Shown: piece by piece, positions 45,933 to 54,563 of the stretch
Numbering within the stretch: position 1 is the stretch's first letter
Layout of the letters: every line of letters begins with the position of its first letter
From: Salsipaludibacter sp963812245
GTDB taxonomy: Bacteria; Actinomycetota; Nitriliruptoria; Nitriliruptorales; Nitriliruptoraceae
DNA: 64,000 bases
NCBI GenBank assembly: GCA_963812245.1
Contig: CAWEUK010000002.1
Coordinates: forward strand, 806,001 to 870,000
Direction of reading: 5' to 3'
Made by a program: the position numbers and the translations under genes
The notes under the pieces: generated by a model
Seen by the model: only the letters and a program-made list of their open reading frames with translations
Database searches by the model: none
Told to the model about the DNA's origin: nothing

Positions 45933-47591
45933 ATGACCGACGCCTTCTCCACCGCCGATGCCTACGTCGAGGCAGTGTTCGCCCGCAGTCCGATGACGGC
46001 GACAGCCTTCGGCATCGATGGCAGCGACCACCTGTGGGACGACATGTCCCCGGCCGGTCGCGACGACCTCGCCGACCTGGCCCGGGCCACCCGGTCCCAG
46101 TTGGTCGACCACCTCGACGATCCCGACCCCCACCAGGCCCATGCGGCCGCGGTGCTCGTGGCCCAGTTCGAGGAGGCCCTGGAGGCCCACGAGGCCGGCG
46201 ACCACCTCCGGGACGTCAACCACATCTACTGCCCCGTGACCGAGGTCCGCGACATCTTCGACATCATGGATCGCGAGACACCGGCCGGGTGGACCAACGT
46301 CACGACACGCCTGGCCACCATCGACCAACCCCTGGGTGGGTATCGCGAGTGCCTCGCTGCTGGCATCGACGCCGGACTGGTCCCGTCGCGTCGCCAGGTG
46401 GAGTCGGTCATCGAGCAGATGCGGGTGCTGGCTGGCGACCAGTCACCGTTCGCGGCCTACGACGGCGAGGCCGCCAGGGCCGGACTGGCTCCCGAGGCAC
46501 GAGACCAGCTGGCCGCCGCCGTGACGCACGCCCGGGCGAGTGTCGGGGCGCTGGCCGACTGGTTCGAGTCCGACCTGCTGCCGGCCGCCCGGGACCGGGA
46601 TGCCGCCGGCCGGGATCGCTACACCCGCAATGTCCAGGCCTTCATCGGCGACGACCTCGACCTCGAGGAGACCTATGCCTGGGGCTGGGAGGAACTGGCT
46701 CGGATCTGGGGGCGAATGGAGGAGGTCGCCACGCAGATCGATCCTGACGCCGACGTGCGCGAGGTCATCGAGCGACTCGAAACCGATCCCGAGCAGGCAG
46801 CGCCGTCGCCACAGGCGTTCGCGGACACGGTGCAGGCGCTGCTCGACGATGCCGTCGCCAAGTTGGACGGCACCCACTTCGACCTGCCCGACAAGATGAA
46901 GCAGGTGACGGTCAACCTGGCGCCCGCGGGAGGCGCGTTGGGGGCGTGGTACATCAACCCGTCGGAGGACTTCACGCGGCCCGGGTCCGTCTGGTACTCG
47001 CTGGGCGAGCAGCAGGTGGTCCCGATGTGGAAGGAGGTCTCGACCGCCTACCACGAGGGCTTCCCCGGCCACCACCTCCAGGTCGCCACCGTGATGGACC
47101 GCGCGGAGCAGTTGTCGCGAGCCCATCGCCTGCTCGTGTGGTATCCGGGCTATGGCGAGGGGTGGGCGCTGTACACGGAGCGCCTGATGGAGGAACTGGG
47201 CTTCCTGGACAACCCCGCCTGGAAGTTGGGGATGCTGGCCACGCATGCGTTCCGCGCCAGTCGCGTGGTCGTGGACCTCGGCCTGCACCTGGGCTTCCCG
47301 ATCCCCGAGGACGCCCCCATGTTCGCGGGCGGGGACTGGGACTTCGACACGGCGGTGGCCTTCATGGAGACCATGGGTCTGGAGGGCCACGACGTCGCCG
47401 TCTCGGAGGTCAAGCGCTACCTCGGCTGGCCCGCCCAGGCCATCAGCTACAAGGTCGGCGAGCGCGCCATCCTCGCGATCCGCGACGAACTGCAGGCACG
47501 CGGCGACTTCGACCTCAACGACTTCCACAACCGGGTGTTGGATGGTGGTCCCGTGCGCATCGACATGCTGCGCGAGCGCATGCTGGCGTGA
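45933..47591 (+). CDS. DUF885 family protein (probable metallopeptidase-like)
   Basis: A 552-residue DUF885 protein, a family related to zinc carboxypeptidases of the M32/M3-like fold. The metal-site candidate is A-Y-H-E-G-F-P-G-H-H-L-Q (an H-E-x3-H-H form) near residue 375, followed by G-E-G-W-A-L-Y-T-E-R-L near 410 and the conserved D-F-T-R-P-G-S-V-W-Y-S. It has no signal peptide, so it acts in the cytoplasm, presumably trimming peptides. ATG 45933. Its last 47 bases reappear, slightly changed, 2.8 kb downstream. Confidence 0.88.
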   Translation: MTDAFSTADAYVEAVFARSPMTATAFGIDGSDHLWDDMSPAGRDDLADLARATRSQLVDHLDDPDPHQAHAAAVLVAQFEEALEAHEAGDHLRDVNHIYCPVTEVRDIFDIMDRETPAGWTNVTTRLATIDQPLGGYRECLAAGIDAGLVPSRRQVESVIEQMRVLAGDQSPFAAYDGEAARAGLAPEARDQLAAAVTHARASVGALADWFESDLLPAARDRDAAGRDRYTRNVQAFIGDDLDLEETYAWGWEELARIWGRMEEVATQIDPDADVREVIERLETDPEQAAPSPQAFADTVQALLDDAVAKLDGTHFDLPDKMKQVTVNLAPAGGALGAWYINPSEDFTRPGSVWYSLGEQQVVPMWKEVSTAYHEGFPGHHLQVATVMDRAEQLSRAHRLLVWYPGYGEGWALYTERLMEELGFLDNPAWKLGMLATHAFRASRVVVDLGLHLGFPIPEDAPMFAGGDWDFDTAVAFMETMGLEGHDVAVSEVKRYLGWPAQAISYKVGERAILAIRDELQARGDFDLNDFHNRVLDGGPVRIDMLRERMLA

Positions 47592-47653
47592 GCAGCCCGG
47601 AGCGTCACTCGCGTCGATTCGACGCGTGACCAGCCCACAGCCCGACGCACGGT

Positions 47654-47677
47654 GCAATGGGACCACGGTCCCATTGC
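47654..47677. terminator. Perfect palindrome after the DUF885 gene
   Basis: Eleven-base arms 47654-47664 and 47667-47677 with a two-base centre. It could end the DUF885 transcript. The right arm overlaps the -35 box of the next gene by four bases, so it could also act as an operator. Confidence 0.55.
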
Positions 47678-47702
47678 GATGGGCCGCCGGCGAATCTAGG
47701 CT
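47674..47702 (+). promoter_or_regulatory. Putative promoter TTGCGA-17-TAGGCT
   Basis: The best sigma-70-like promoter in the window: -35 TTGCGA at 47674-47679, 17-base spacer, -10 TAGGCT at 47697-47702. It lies 83 bases before the small-protein gene at 47785, and its -35 box overlaps a perfect palindrome. Confidence 0.55.
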
Positions 47703-47784
47703 TCCCGGACGGGCAGGGGGCGCTCACGCGGACCGTGCCGTGTCTTCGGGCATTCGACTCGGAGACCTTGACCCGGAGGGTGAA

Positions 47785-48105
47785 ATGGGTGAGAAGGGGA
47801 ATGTCGCTGCAGCCGCTGGTGGCGCGATCGGTGCCGCAGGCGCGGCCGCGGCCGCAGGCGATTCGCTGATCGAGCGGACAACCACACGGACGACCGAGAC
47901 GGTGCTCGGAGCGGGCGAGGACTACGTCGGTTCGGTGCGCGACAAGGTCATCGAGTCGACCGCCGACCACACGATCCAGGAAGGTCGAGAGCGGCTTCGA
48001 CGGCCCTCGGAGGACGTGGCCACCGACTCGGCATCGGACGTGGCCACCGACTCGGCATCGGACGCGGCAGGCGGTGTCGATCCGACACCTGCCGAGGAGG
48101 ACTGA
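47785..48105 (+). CDS. Small Ala-rich hypothetical protein
   Basis: A 106-residue protein. The first 25 residues are a run of Ala and Gly with hydrophobic character (A-A-A-A-G-G-A-I-G-A-A-G-A), then a charged helical stretch and an acidic tail with the octamer V-A-T-D-S-A-S-D twice. GGAGGG precedes ATG 47785 and a good promoter lies upstream. Family not recognised. It leads a three-gene unit that continues with spacing of 6 and -1 bases. Confidence 0.55.
   Translation: MGEKGNVAAAAGGAIGAAGAAAAAGDSLIERTTTRTTETVLGAGEDYVGSVRDKVIESTADHTIQEGRERLRRPSEDVATDSASDVATDSASDAAGGVDPTPAEED
48016..48063. repeat. Two exact tandem 24-base repeats in a coding region
   Basis: Copies 48016-48039 and 48040-48063 are identical and in frame, doubling V-A-T-D-S-A-S-D near the C-terminus of the small protein. 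Confidence 0.9.
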
Positions 48106-48111
48106 CACCGC

Positions 48112-49113
48112 GTGGCCACCACGCGCGGGCCAGGGGGCGGTCGGCTGTCCGGGAGGCGCCCAGATCCCAACTCGACGATCGCGCCTGAACGCGATCCTGC
48201 CACGGGCCGGATCGCGACACCGGGTCCTCGTGACAAGTCGCGTTCGCGCGGACCCACGAGCCGTCTGGCGCCAGTGGGCGCTGCGGCGACCGGCCACCAC
48301 GCCACCGGTCCCACGGCTGGCGCACTGGCTGCGGACACGTCGAAGGGCCCGTGGCGTCCGGGCTGGCTCGTGGCTGGCCTGGTCGTCGCCGTGGCGATCG
48401 TGGGTGGCGTCGCGGTGGCAATGCAGGGCGGGGATGACGCCGTGTCGCCGACGGCCGTCGCCACCACGCCGGCGCCCACCGCCACCACGCCGGCGCCCAC
48501 CGCCGCCCAGACCGTCGCGATGGGCTCGACCCCGCCAGCCACACCCCAGCAAGCATCCCCGAGCCAGTCCGACAGCGAGGTCGCCGACCCGGTGGGCGCG
48601 CTGCGAGTCGAGTTGTTCTGCGACCAGGTCGACGTCGACGCAGTGGCCGTCGTGCTCGGCGAGCCCGTGACCGAGACGTTCGCCATCCCGGAGGGTGAGA
48701 CGTTCCCGGCCGAGTACAACTTGCCCGTGGCCGTGCCCGTGCTCGCCAACACGTGCGACTACTGGGGGACGCAGGTGACCGCACGGGACGATTCCGGGGG
48801 CACCATCACGAACCAGTCGTTTCGTCCGCTGGTCCGACTCTCGGTGGGCGACACCAACTCCGAGGTCCTGGCAGACGGCTTCCTGGACGACTGCCAGGTG
48901 GCCGATCTCGACGACTTCGGAAACGTCGCACGCACGGCGACATGTGCCGACACCTTCCTGACGCTCATCGATTTCTCGACCATCTCCACGACGGCGAAGT
49001 TCGGTTCGGTCGAGTTGACCTGTGCCGTCGACCTGGAGGGTCCCGATGGCCCGTCGGTGCAGCCGGAGCTCATCCAACTGTGTCGCGACGTGGCGCTGCT
49101 GCTGGCTGCGTGA
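48112..49113 (+). CDS. Single-pass membrane protein with extracytoplasmic domain
   Basis: A 333-residue protein from GTG 48112. About 85 basic, Pro/Thr-rich residues precede one membrane helix (W-L-V-A-G-L-V-V-A-V-A-I-V-G-G-V-A-V). A Thr/Pro/Ala spacer with A-T-T-P-A-P-T twice follows, then a 180-residue domain with cysteines at F-C-D-Q, N-T-C-D-Y-W, D-D-C-Q, A-T-C-A, L-T-C-A and L-C-R-D that could form disulfides outside the cell. This is the shape of actinobacterial DUF3558-like envelope proteins, but I cannot confirm the family. The next gene overlaps its stop (TGATG). Confidence 0.6.
   Translation: MATTRGPGGGRLSGRRPDPNSTIAPERDPATGRIATPGPRDKSRSRGPTSRLAPVGAAATGHHATGPTAGALAADTSKGPWRPGWLVAGLVVAVAIVGGVAVAMQGGDDAVSPTAVATTPAPTATTPAPTAAQTVAMGSTPPATPQQASPSQSDSEVADPVGALRVELFCDQVDVDAVAVVLGEPVTETFAIPEGETFPAEYNLPVAVPVLANTCDYWGTQVTARDDSGGTITNQSFRPLVRLSVGDTNSEVLADGFLDDCQVADLDDFGNVARTATCADTFLTLIDFSTISTTAKFGSVELTCAVDLEGPDGPSVQPELIQLCRDVALLLAA
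48460..48501. repeat. Two tandem 21-base repeats in a coding region
   Basis: Copies 48460-48480 and 48481-48501 are identical and in frame, giving A-T-T-P-A-P-T twice in the wall-side spacer of the membrane protein. Confidence 0.9.
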
Positions 49114-50264
49114 TGGCGCGGAGGCCGGCGTCGAAGTCGATGGGTCGACGAGTCATCGGCGTCGAGCGTGAGTTCACCGTCGTGGGACCGTCGGGACCGG
49201 TTCCGTTCGCGACCCTGCGTCCCGGGCTGCGCGATGCAGGCTGGGCGCTGGACCCGGGCGATCCATTGGCGCGACGGGCCGGATGGGGCGGGCAGGTGAC
49301 GGCCGACGGCGACCATGCGGAGGCCGCCACTCCTCCCATCCCACTCGCGCCCGGTTGCACTCACGCAGTGCTCGAGTCGGCCGCACGCGGACGGTCGCAC
49401 CTGGCGTCGTTGGTGCCATCGTCGCACCACCTCGAGGGCTACTCCACGCACTTGAATGTCGAGTTGGCGGGCAGCCGGCGTGGTCCAGCCGTGGCTGCCC
49501 TCATTGCTCGTCGGCTGGCCCTGCCGCTGATGCTGGCACTGGACCGGACGCATTCGCCCGGACTGCTCGTGCGGCCGCGACACCGACGTCTTGAGGTCGG
49601 GGGCGAGTTTGCTGCGGGCGTGCAGCTGCGGGCGGCCATGGTGATCGCCATCGCAGTGACCCTGCTGGCCGAGCGGTGCCGTTGGGACGCGGTGCTGCGC
49701 CACAGCCTTCCCCGGCCCGTGTGCGAGGTGGTCCCCGCCATCGAGCGGCATGGCTGGTACGTCGACCGTCGCGCGTTCGGTTCCGACCTGTATGCGTGTG
49801 GCAGGGACACGCCAGTGGCTGTCGCGGCTCGACCCACACCGTGGCGTGGGCGCTGGCGGACGGGCCCCACCGGAACCCTTCGGGCTGGGGAGGTGCTGCA
49901 GGCGACCTGGAGCATGGGTCGCCCCTTCGTGCTGGGGCTGCTGGACGACGACGAGATTGCACTGGGCGACGACCTGGCGGCGGGCGTGGTCCAGTTGCCG
50001 TCGCAGTGTCCGACCGACGGCGATGGCGTGGCTGGGCACGCACGACCACGGCACTACGGTCCGCGTCGGCGACAGGGCGTCACGGCCACCATCGAGGCCG
50101 CGACCTGGCATGCCGCCGTCGTCCGGCTCGACGGTTCGGACTGGACCCGCTGGCTGACCCTGGCAGGTCGCGACCTCGACGGGTGGTTGGACGAACTGGA
50201 CGCAGGTCGCCATGATCGTTGGCTCGCGGCGCCGCGACCGGCCGGGTGGGGCAGGCGCGCCTGA
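49113..50264 (+). CDS. Unknown protein with a GVE-x-EF N-terminus (possible amidoligase/GCS-like)
   Basis: A 383-residue protein whose ATG overlaps the previous stop. It opens with R-V-I-G-V-E-R-E-F-T-V, close to the G-V-E-E-E-F metal-binding strand of glutamate-cysteine ligase-like (GCS2/YbdK) and amidoligase enzymes. Further on it has H-L-E-G-Y-S-T-H-L-N-V-E, a place where those enzymes have a second metal-binding strand, and R-H-R-R-L-E-V-G-G-E-F, which may be a third. From this I infer a divergent carboxylate-amine ligase, possibly inactive because the second Glu of the opening motif is Arg. Codon use and coupling support a real gene. No family is certain. Confidence 0.6.
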   Translation: MARRPASKSMGRRVIGVEREFTVVGPSGPVPFATLRPGLRDAGWALDPGDPLARRAGWGGQVTADGDHAEAATPPIPLAPGCTHAVLESAARGRSHLASLVPSSHHLEGYSTHLNVELAGSRRGPAVAALIARRLALPLMLALDRTHSPGLLVRPRHRRLEVGGEFAAGVQLRAAMVIAIAVTLLAERCRWDAVLRHSLPRPVCEVVPAIERHGWYVDRRAFGSDLYACGRDTPVAVAARPTPWRGRWRTGPTGTLRAGEVLQATWSMGRPFVLGLLDDDEIALGDDLAAGVVQLPSQCPTDGDGVAGHARPRHYGPRRRQGVTATIEAATWHAAVVRLDGSDWTRWLTLAGRDLDGWLDELDAGRHDRWLAAPRPAGWGRRA

Positions 50265-50337
50265 GCCCCGGTGCCACGATCGTTGATCCTGCCGGGTGGT
50301 GCTGGGTGGCAGCGGGAGTGCTGATCCATCAATGGTG

Positions 50338-50385
50338 GACGGTGGTCCACTGCGCATCGACATGCTGCGCGAGCGCATGCTGGCC
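50338..50385 (+). pseudogene. Remnant copy of the DUF885 gene 3' end
   Basis: Bases 50338-50384 match 47541-47587, the last codons of the DUF885 gene, at 44 of 47 positions. The three differences are two silent or conservative changes in D-G-G-P-V/L-R-I-D-M-L-R-E-R-M-L-A. The stop codon is lost (TGG for TGA). Nothing upstream of it resembles DUF885. Confidence 0.8.
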
Positions 50386-50553
50386 TGGGCGCTGATGCAA
50401 ACAGGTGGGCCGAATGCCTGCCGCGGGACCTCGTCGTTGCTTTACTCGTCCTGCCGAGTGTTCGTCATCGGGGGATGGACGCACTCGAGCGGGAACCTCA
50501 TTTCCTGGACTGCGCTCGTGTGGCAGTCATGTCGTGGCGGAGGAGACTGACAC

Positions 50554-51441
50554 ATGCAGGTACCGGAGAAATTTGACTACGAACGCGTGTCGACGGTGCA
50601 GGAGGCCGTTGCACGTCTGGCCCATCACGGCGAGGAGGCGCGACTGATCGCCGGGGGGCACAGCCTCCTGCCGATGATGAAGTTGCGCCTGGCATTGCCC
50701 GAGGTGTTGATCGACATCAACGACGTGCCCGGCCTGGACGTCGTGCGCATCGATGGCGACGAGATCTCGATCGGGTCGATGGTGCGCCACGCCGCCATCC
50801 TCGACGACCCGATCCTGGCCGAGCACTACCCGGTCTTCCGGGATGCCGAACGCAAGATCGCCGACCCGTTGGTGCGCAACCGCGGGACGATCGGTGGCTC
50901 GATCTGCCAGGCCGACCCCGCCGAGGACCTGTCCGCGGTCGTGACGGCCCTGCGCGGCAGCGTCGTCATCCAGGGTGGCGATGGCCAACGCAGCGTGTCG
51001 ATCAGGGACTTCCACACCGGGCCATGGGAGACCGTGGTGGGTGATGCCGAGATGGTGGTCGAGGTGCGCGTGCCGATCCGCACCGCCGTGGGCAGTGCCT
51101 ACCACAAGGTCGAGCGACGAGTCGGTGACTGGGCAGTGGCTGCCGCCGGCGCCTTCGTGCGCATGGACGGCGACACGATCGCGGAGGCCGGGATCGGCCT
51201 GGCAGCGGTCGGTGCCGCGCACATGACGTGTCCCGAGGCCGAGGAGTCGCTGGTGGGAGGCCCGGCCTCCGCGGACGCCTTCAGCGCCGCCGCGGCCATC
51301 GTGTCCGAGTCCGTGAACCCGGTCGCCGACCAGCGCGGACCGGTGGACTACAAGCGCCACCTGGCCGGTGAGTTGACCCGGCGCGCACTCGCAACGTCGG
51401 CCCAGCGGGCCGCAGCCGGCACGACCGAGGAGGACGCCTGA
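50554..51441 (+). CDS. coxM: Aerobic CO dehydrogenase, FAD-binding medium subunit
   Basis: A 295-residue flavoprotein of the xanthine oxidase family. FAD-binding signatures are A-G-G-H-S-L-L-P-M-M-K near residue 33 and T-I-G-G-S near 110, both placed as in known CoxM. In the enzyme it passes electrons from the iron-sulfur subunit to the quinone pool. GGAGGAG lies ahead of ATG 50554. It overlaps coxS by one base (TGATG), so the operon order is coxM-coxS-coxL. Confidence 0.92.
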   Translation: MQVPEKFDYERVSTVQEAVARLAHHGEEARLIAGGHSLLPMMKLRLALPEVLIDINDVPGLDVVRIDGDEISIGSMVRHAAILDDPILAEHYPVFRDAERKIADPLVRNRGTIGGSICQADPAEDLSAVVTALRGSVVIQGGDGQRSVSIRDFHTGPWETVVGDAEMVVEVRVPIRTAVGSAYHKVERRVGDWAVAAAGAFVRMDGDTIAEAGIGLAAVGAAHMTCPEAEESLVGGPASADAFSAAAAIVSESVNPVADQRGPVDYKRHLAGELTRRALATSAQRAAAGTTEEDA

Positions 51442-52037
51442 TGGGCACCACGATGAACGTGACCATGAACGTGAACGGGACGGAGGTGACCCGCGACGTC
51501 GAACCGCGCACGTTGTTGGTGCACTTCGTGCGCGACCACCTGGGCCTGACCGGCACCCACTGGGCCTGCGACACCACCAACTGCGGCGCCTGCACGCTCT
51601 GGGTCGATGAAGAGCCCGTCAAGAGTTGCACGGTCCTGGCAGTCATGGCCGACGGCCACGACGTCCGCACGGTCGAGGACCTCGACACCGGTGGGGAACT
51701 CAACCCACTGCAGGAGGGCTTCATGCGTGAACATGGGCTGCAGTGCGGCTTCTGCACCCCCGGGATGCTCATGACCGGCCAGGCACTGCTGGATCGTGAT
51801 CCCGATCCGGACGAAGCGACGATCCGCGAGGCGATCTCGGGCAACCTGTGTCGCTGCACCGGGTACGAGAACATCGTGCGAGCCGTCCGATGGGCGGCCG
51901 AACACGGCAACGGCAGTGGCGAGGACGCGACTGCGACCGGCGACAGCAGCGTTGACGACACGGCCGAGACCGACGGCACGGCCAGCGCCGACGAGGGCGA
52001 CGGGACACGCGGCGATGCCGCGGAGGTGACGGCATGA
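51441..52037 (+). CDS. coxS: Aerobic CO dehydrogenase, [2Fe-2S] small subunit
   Basis: A 198-residue protein with two [2Fe-2S] domains. The plant-type cluster uses Cys43, Cys48, Cys51 and Cys63 (A-C-D-T-T-N-C-G-A-C and S-C-T-V). The second uses Cys102, Cys105, Cys137 and Cys139 (C-G-F-C-T-P-G-M and C-R-C-T-G-Y). It bridges electrons between the molybdenum site and FAD. The last 40 residues are an acidic Thr/Asp tail that is longer than usual for CoxS. The stop overlaps the coxL ATG (ATGA). Confidence 0.94.
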   Translation: MGTTMNVTMNVNGTEVTRDVEPRTLLVHFVRDHLGLTGTHWACDTTNCGACTLWVDEEPVKSCTVLAVMADGHDVRTVEDLDTGGELNPLQEGFMREHGLQCGFCTPGMLMTGQALLDRDPDPDEATIREAISGNLCRCTGYENIVRAVRWAAEHGNGSGEDATATGDSSVDDTAETDGTASADEGDGTRGDAAEVTA

Positions 52038-54445
52038 CGGCGACCGAGACCCCACCCGAGGCCCCCATGAGCGAGGCCGGCAACCCGATCGGGTTCGGCC
52101 GGATGCTGCGCAAGGAGGACGCCCGGTTCCTGCGTGGCCAGGGCAACTACGTCGACGACCTGCAGTTGCCCGGGATGCTGCATGGCGCCATCCTGCGCGC
52201 CCCGATGGCGCACGCGCGCATCAACTCGATCGACACGTCCGCGGCCGAGGCGATGGACGGCGTCCATGCCGTCATCACCGGCGAGGTCCTCGAGGGGCTG
52301 GGCCTGGCATGGATGCCGACGCTGTCCAACGACACGCAGTCCGTGTTGGTCACCGACAAGGTTCGGTTCCAGGGCCAGGAGGTGGCCTTCGTGGTCGCCG
52401 ACGACCACTACATCGCCATGGATGCGCTCGATCGCATCTTCGTGGACTACGAACCACTGCCGGTGGTGGTCGACGCCAAGCGGGCGCTCGAGGACGACGC
52501 ACCGGTGATCCGTGACGACATCGAGGGTCGCACCGACAACCGCATCTACGACTGGGAGGCCGGCAACCGCGAGGAGACCGACCGCGTGTTCGACCAGGCC
52601 GAGGTCGTGGTCACCCAGGACATGCTCTATCCCCGCGTGCACCCCGCGCCGATGGAGACGTGCGGGTCGGTGGCCGACATGAATCCCGTCACGGGCAAGC
52701 TGGTCATGTGGACGACCACCCAGGCGCCCCATGCCCATCGCACGCTGTACGCGTTGGTCGCCGGGCTGCCCGAGCACAAGATCCAGGTCATCTCGCCCGA
52801 CATCGGGGGTGGCTTCGGCAACAAGGTCGGCATCTACCCGGGCTACGTGTGCTCGATCGTCGGCTCGATCGTGACCGGCAAGCCGGTCAAGTGGATGGAG
52901 GATCGGTCGGGCAACCTCATGTCCACCTCCTTCGCCCGCGACTACCACATGACCGGCTCGATCGCGGCCACCGCCGATGGCGACATCCAGGGGCTGCGAG
53001 TCGACGTGCTCGCCGACCACGGTGCCTTCAACGGGGTCGCGCAGCCGACCAAGTACCCGGCCGGGTTCTTCCACATCTTCACCGGGTCCTACGACTTTCG
53101 TGCCGCCCACTGCAACGTGCGAGCCGTGTACACCAACAAGGCACCCGGCGGCGTCGCCTACGCCTGTTCGTTCCGCATCACCGAGGCCGTCTACCTGGTC
53201 GAGCGCATGATCGACGTGCTGGCCGACGAACTGGACATGGACCCGGCCGAACTGCGGATGAAGAACCTCCTGCAGCCCGAGCAGTTCCCCTACACCACCC
53301 CGACGGGCTGGGAGTACGACTCGGGCGACTATCCCCGCGCCCTGCAGAAGGCCCTGGAGATGGCGGGCTACGACGACCTGCGCGCCGAGCAGGCCCAGAT
53401 GCAGGCTGCCCATGATCGCGGCGAGTCCACGAAGGTGATGGGCATCGGCCTGTCGTTCTTCACCGAGGGTGTCGGGGCCGGCCCCCGCAAGCACATGGAC
53501 ATTCTCGGACTGGGCATGGCCGACGGGTGCGAACTGCGCATCCATCCCACCGGCAAGGCCATCCTGCGCATCAGCGTGCAGAGCCAGGGCCAGGGTCACG
53601 AGACCACATTCGCCCAGATCGTGTCACAGGAACTGGGCATCCCGCCCGAGGACATCGACGTCGTGCACGGCGACACCGACAACACCCCGTTCGGGCTGGG
53701 GACCTACGGATCGCGGTCGACACCGGTGTCCGGGGCCGCGGCGGCCGTGGTGTCGCATCGCATCCGCGACAAGGCGCGGATCATCGCGGCCACGGCGCTG
53801 GAGTGTGACCCCGACGACCTCGAGTGGGAACCCGGTCGCTGGTTCGTCAAGGGGTCACCCGAGACCGGCCAGACCATCCAGGAAACCGCCTTCGCCGCCC
53901 ACGGCAGCCTGGAGTTGCCCGAGGGCGTCGAGGGCCACCTCGATGCCCAGACCGTCTACAACCCGCCCAACCTCACCTATCCCTTCGGCGCCTACATCTG
54001 TGTCACCGATGTCGACACCGCCACCGGTGAGGTCAGCGTGCGCCGCTTCATCGCGGTCGACGACTGCGGTCCGCGCATCAACCCGATGATCGTCGAGGGG
54101 CAGGTGCACGGTGGCCTGGCCGACGGGGTCGGGATGGCCCTCATGCAGCTGATCGCGTTCGACCCCGAGGGCAACAACCTCGGCTCGTCGTTCATGGACT
54201 ACCTGCTGCCCACCTCGATGGAGTGCCCCAGCTTCGAACTGGGCGAGACCGTCACCCCGTCGCCCCATCACCCGTTGGGCGTCAAGGGTGTGGGCGAGTC
54301 CGCCACGGTCGGGTCACCACCAGCGGTGGTCAACTCGGTGCTGGACGCGATCAACGTGCGCCACGCCGACATGCCGTTGACACCGGCCGCAGTCTGGCGG
54401 GCGCTGCAGGGATCTCCGCTGCGCACCGACATGGCCATCGAATAG
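52034..54445 (+). CDS. coxL: Aerobic CO dehydrogenase, molybdenum large subunit, form I
   Basis: An 803-residue molybdopterin-cytosine enzyme that oxidises CO to CO2 at a Mo-Cu centre. The active-site loop is A-Y-A-C-S-F-R with Cys378 as the copper ligand, matching the form I pattern A-Y-x-C-S-F-R rather than the A-Y-x-G-A-G-R of form II, so true CO oxidation is expected. Other landmarks are D-I-G-G-G-F-G-N-K, R-V-H-P-A-P-M-E near residue 205, and the catalytic Glu755 in G-V-K-G-V-G-E-S. ATG 52034 overlaps coxS. The XdhC-like maturation gene follows 118 bases later. Confidence 0.95.
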   Translation: MTATETPPEAPMSEAGNPIGFGRMLRKEDARFLRGQGNYVDDLQLPGMLHGAILRAPMAHARINSIDTSAAEAMDGVHAVITGEVLEGLGLAWMPTLSNDTQSVLVTDKVRFQGQEVAFVVADDHYIAMDALDRIFVDYEPLPVVVDAKRALEDDAPVIRDDIEGRTDNRIYDWEAGNREETDRVFDQAEVVVTQDMLYPRVHPAPMETCGSVADMNPVTGKLVMWTTTQAPHAHRTLYALVAGLPEHKIQVISPDIGGGFGNKVGIYPGYVCSIVGSIVTGKPVKWMEDRSGNLMSTSFARDYHMTGSIAATADGDIQGLRVDVLADHGAFNGVAQPTKYPAGFFHIFTGSYDFRAAHCNVRAVYTNKAPGGVAYACSFRITEAVYLVERMIDVLADELDMDPAELRMKNLLQPEQFPYTTPTGWEYDSGDYPRALQKALEMAGYDDLRAEQAQMQAAHDRGESTKVMGIGLSFFTEGVGAGPRKHMDILGLGMADGCELRIHPTGKAILRISVQSQGQGHETTFAQIVSQELGIPPEDIDVVHGDTDNTPFGLGTYGSRSTPVSGAAAAVVSHRIRDKARIIAATALECDPDDLEWEPGRWFVKGSPETGQTIQETAFAAHGSLELPEGVEGHLDAQTVYNPPNLTYPFGAYICVTDVDTATGEVSVRRFIAVDDCGPRINPMIVEGQVHGGLADGVGMALMQLIAFDPEGNNLGSSFMDYLLPTSMECPSFELGETVTPSPHHPLGVKGVGESATVGSPPAVVNSVLDAINVRHADMPLTPAAVWRALQGSPLRTDMAIE

Positions 54446-54477
54446 GCCGGCATCACCCGCCCGTGCCGGATGCCGGC
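54446..54477. terminator. Weak hairpin after coxL
   Basis: Nine-base arms GCCGGCATC (54446-54454) and GATGCCGGC (54469-54477) around a 14-base loop, one base after the coxL stop. Could attenuate rather than end transcription, since the accessory gene follows. Confidence 0.4.
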
Positions 54478-54563
54478 GTGGCCGTCCCGGTGCTGCCGGG
54501 GGCGTGGCACGACGGGCGGGCACCGACGCACCCGGCGGTGCACGACAATCGAGGAGGAGTGCC

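Noticed and set aside
43704..46328. An 874-codon minus-strand frame across cydDC and the DUF885 gene
   Set aside because: Shadow; no domain, and it crosses a terminator hairpin and two clear genes.
51281..53599. A 772-codon minus-strand open frame across coxS and coxL
   Set aside because: Antisense shadow of the cox operon, whose proteins carry all catalytic motifs.
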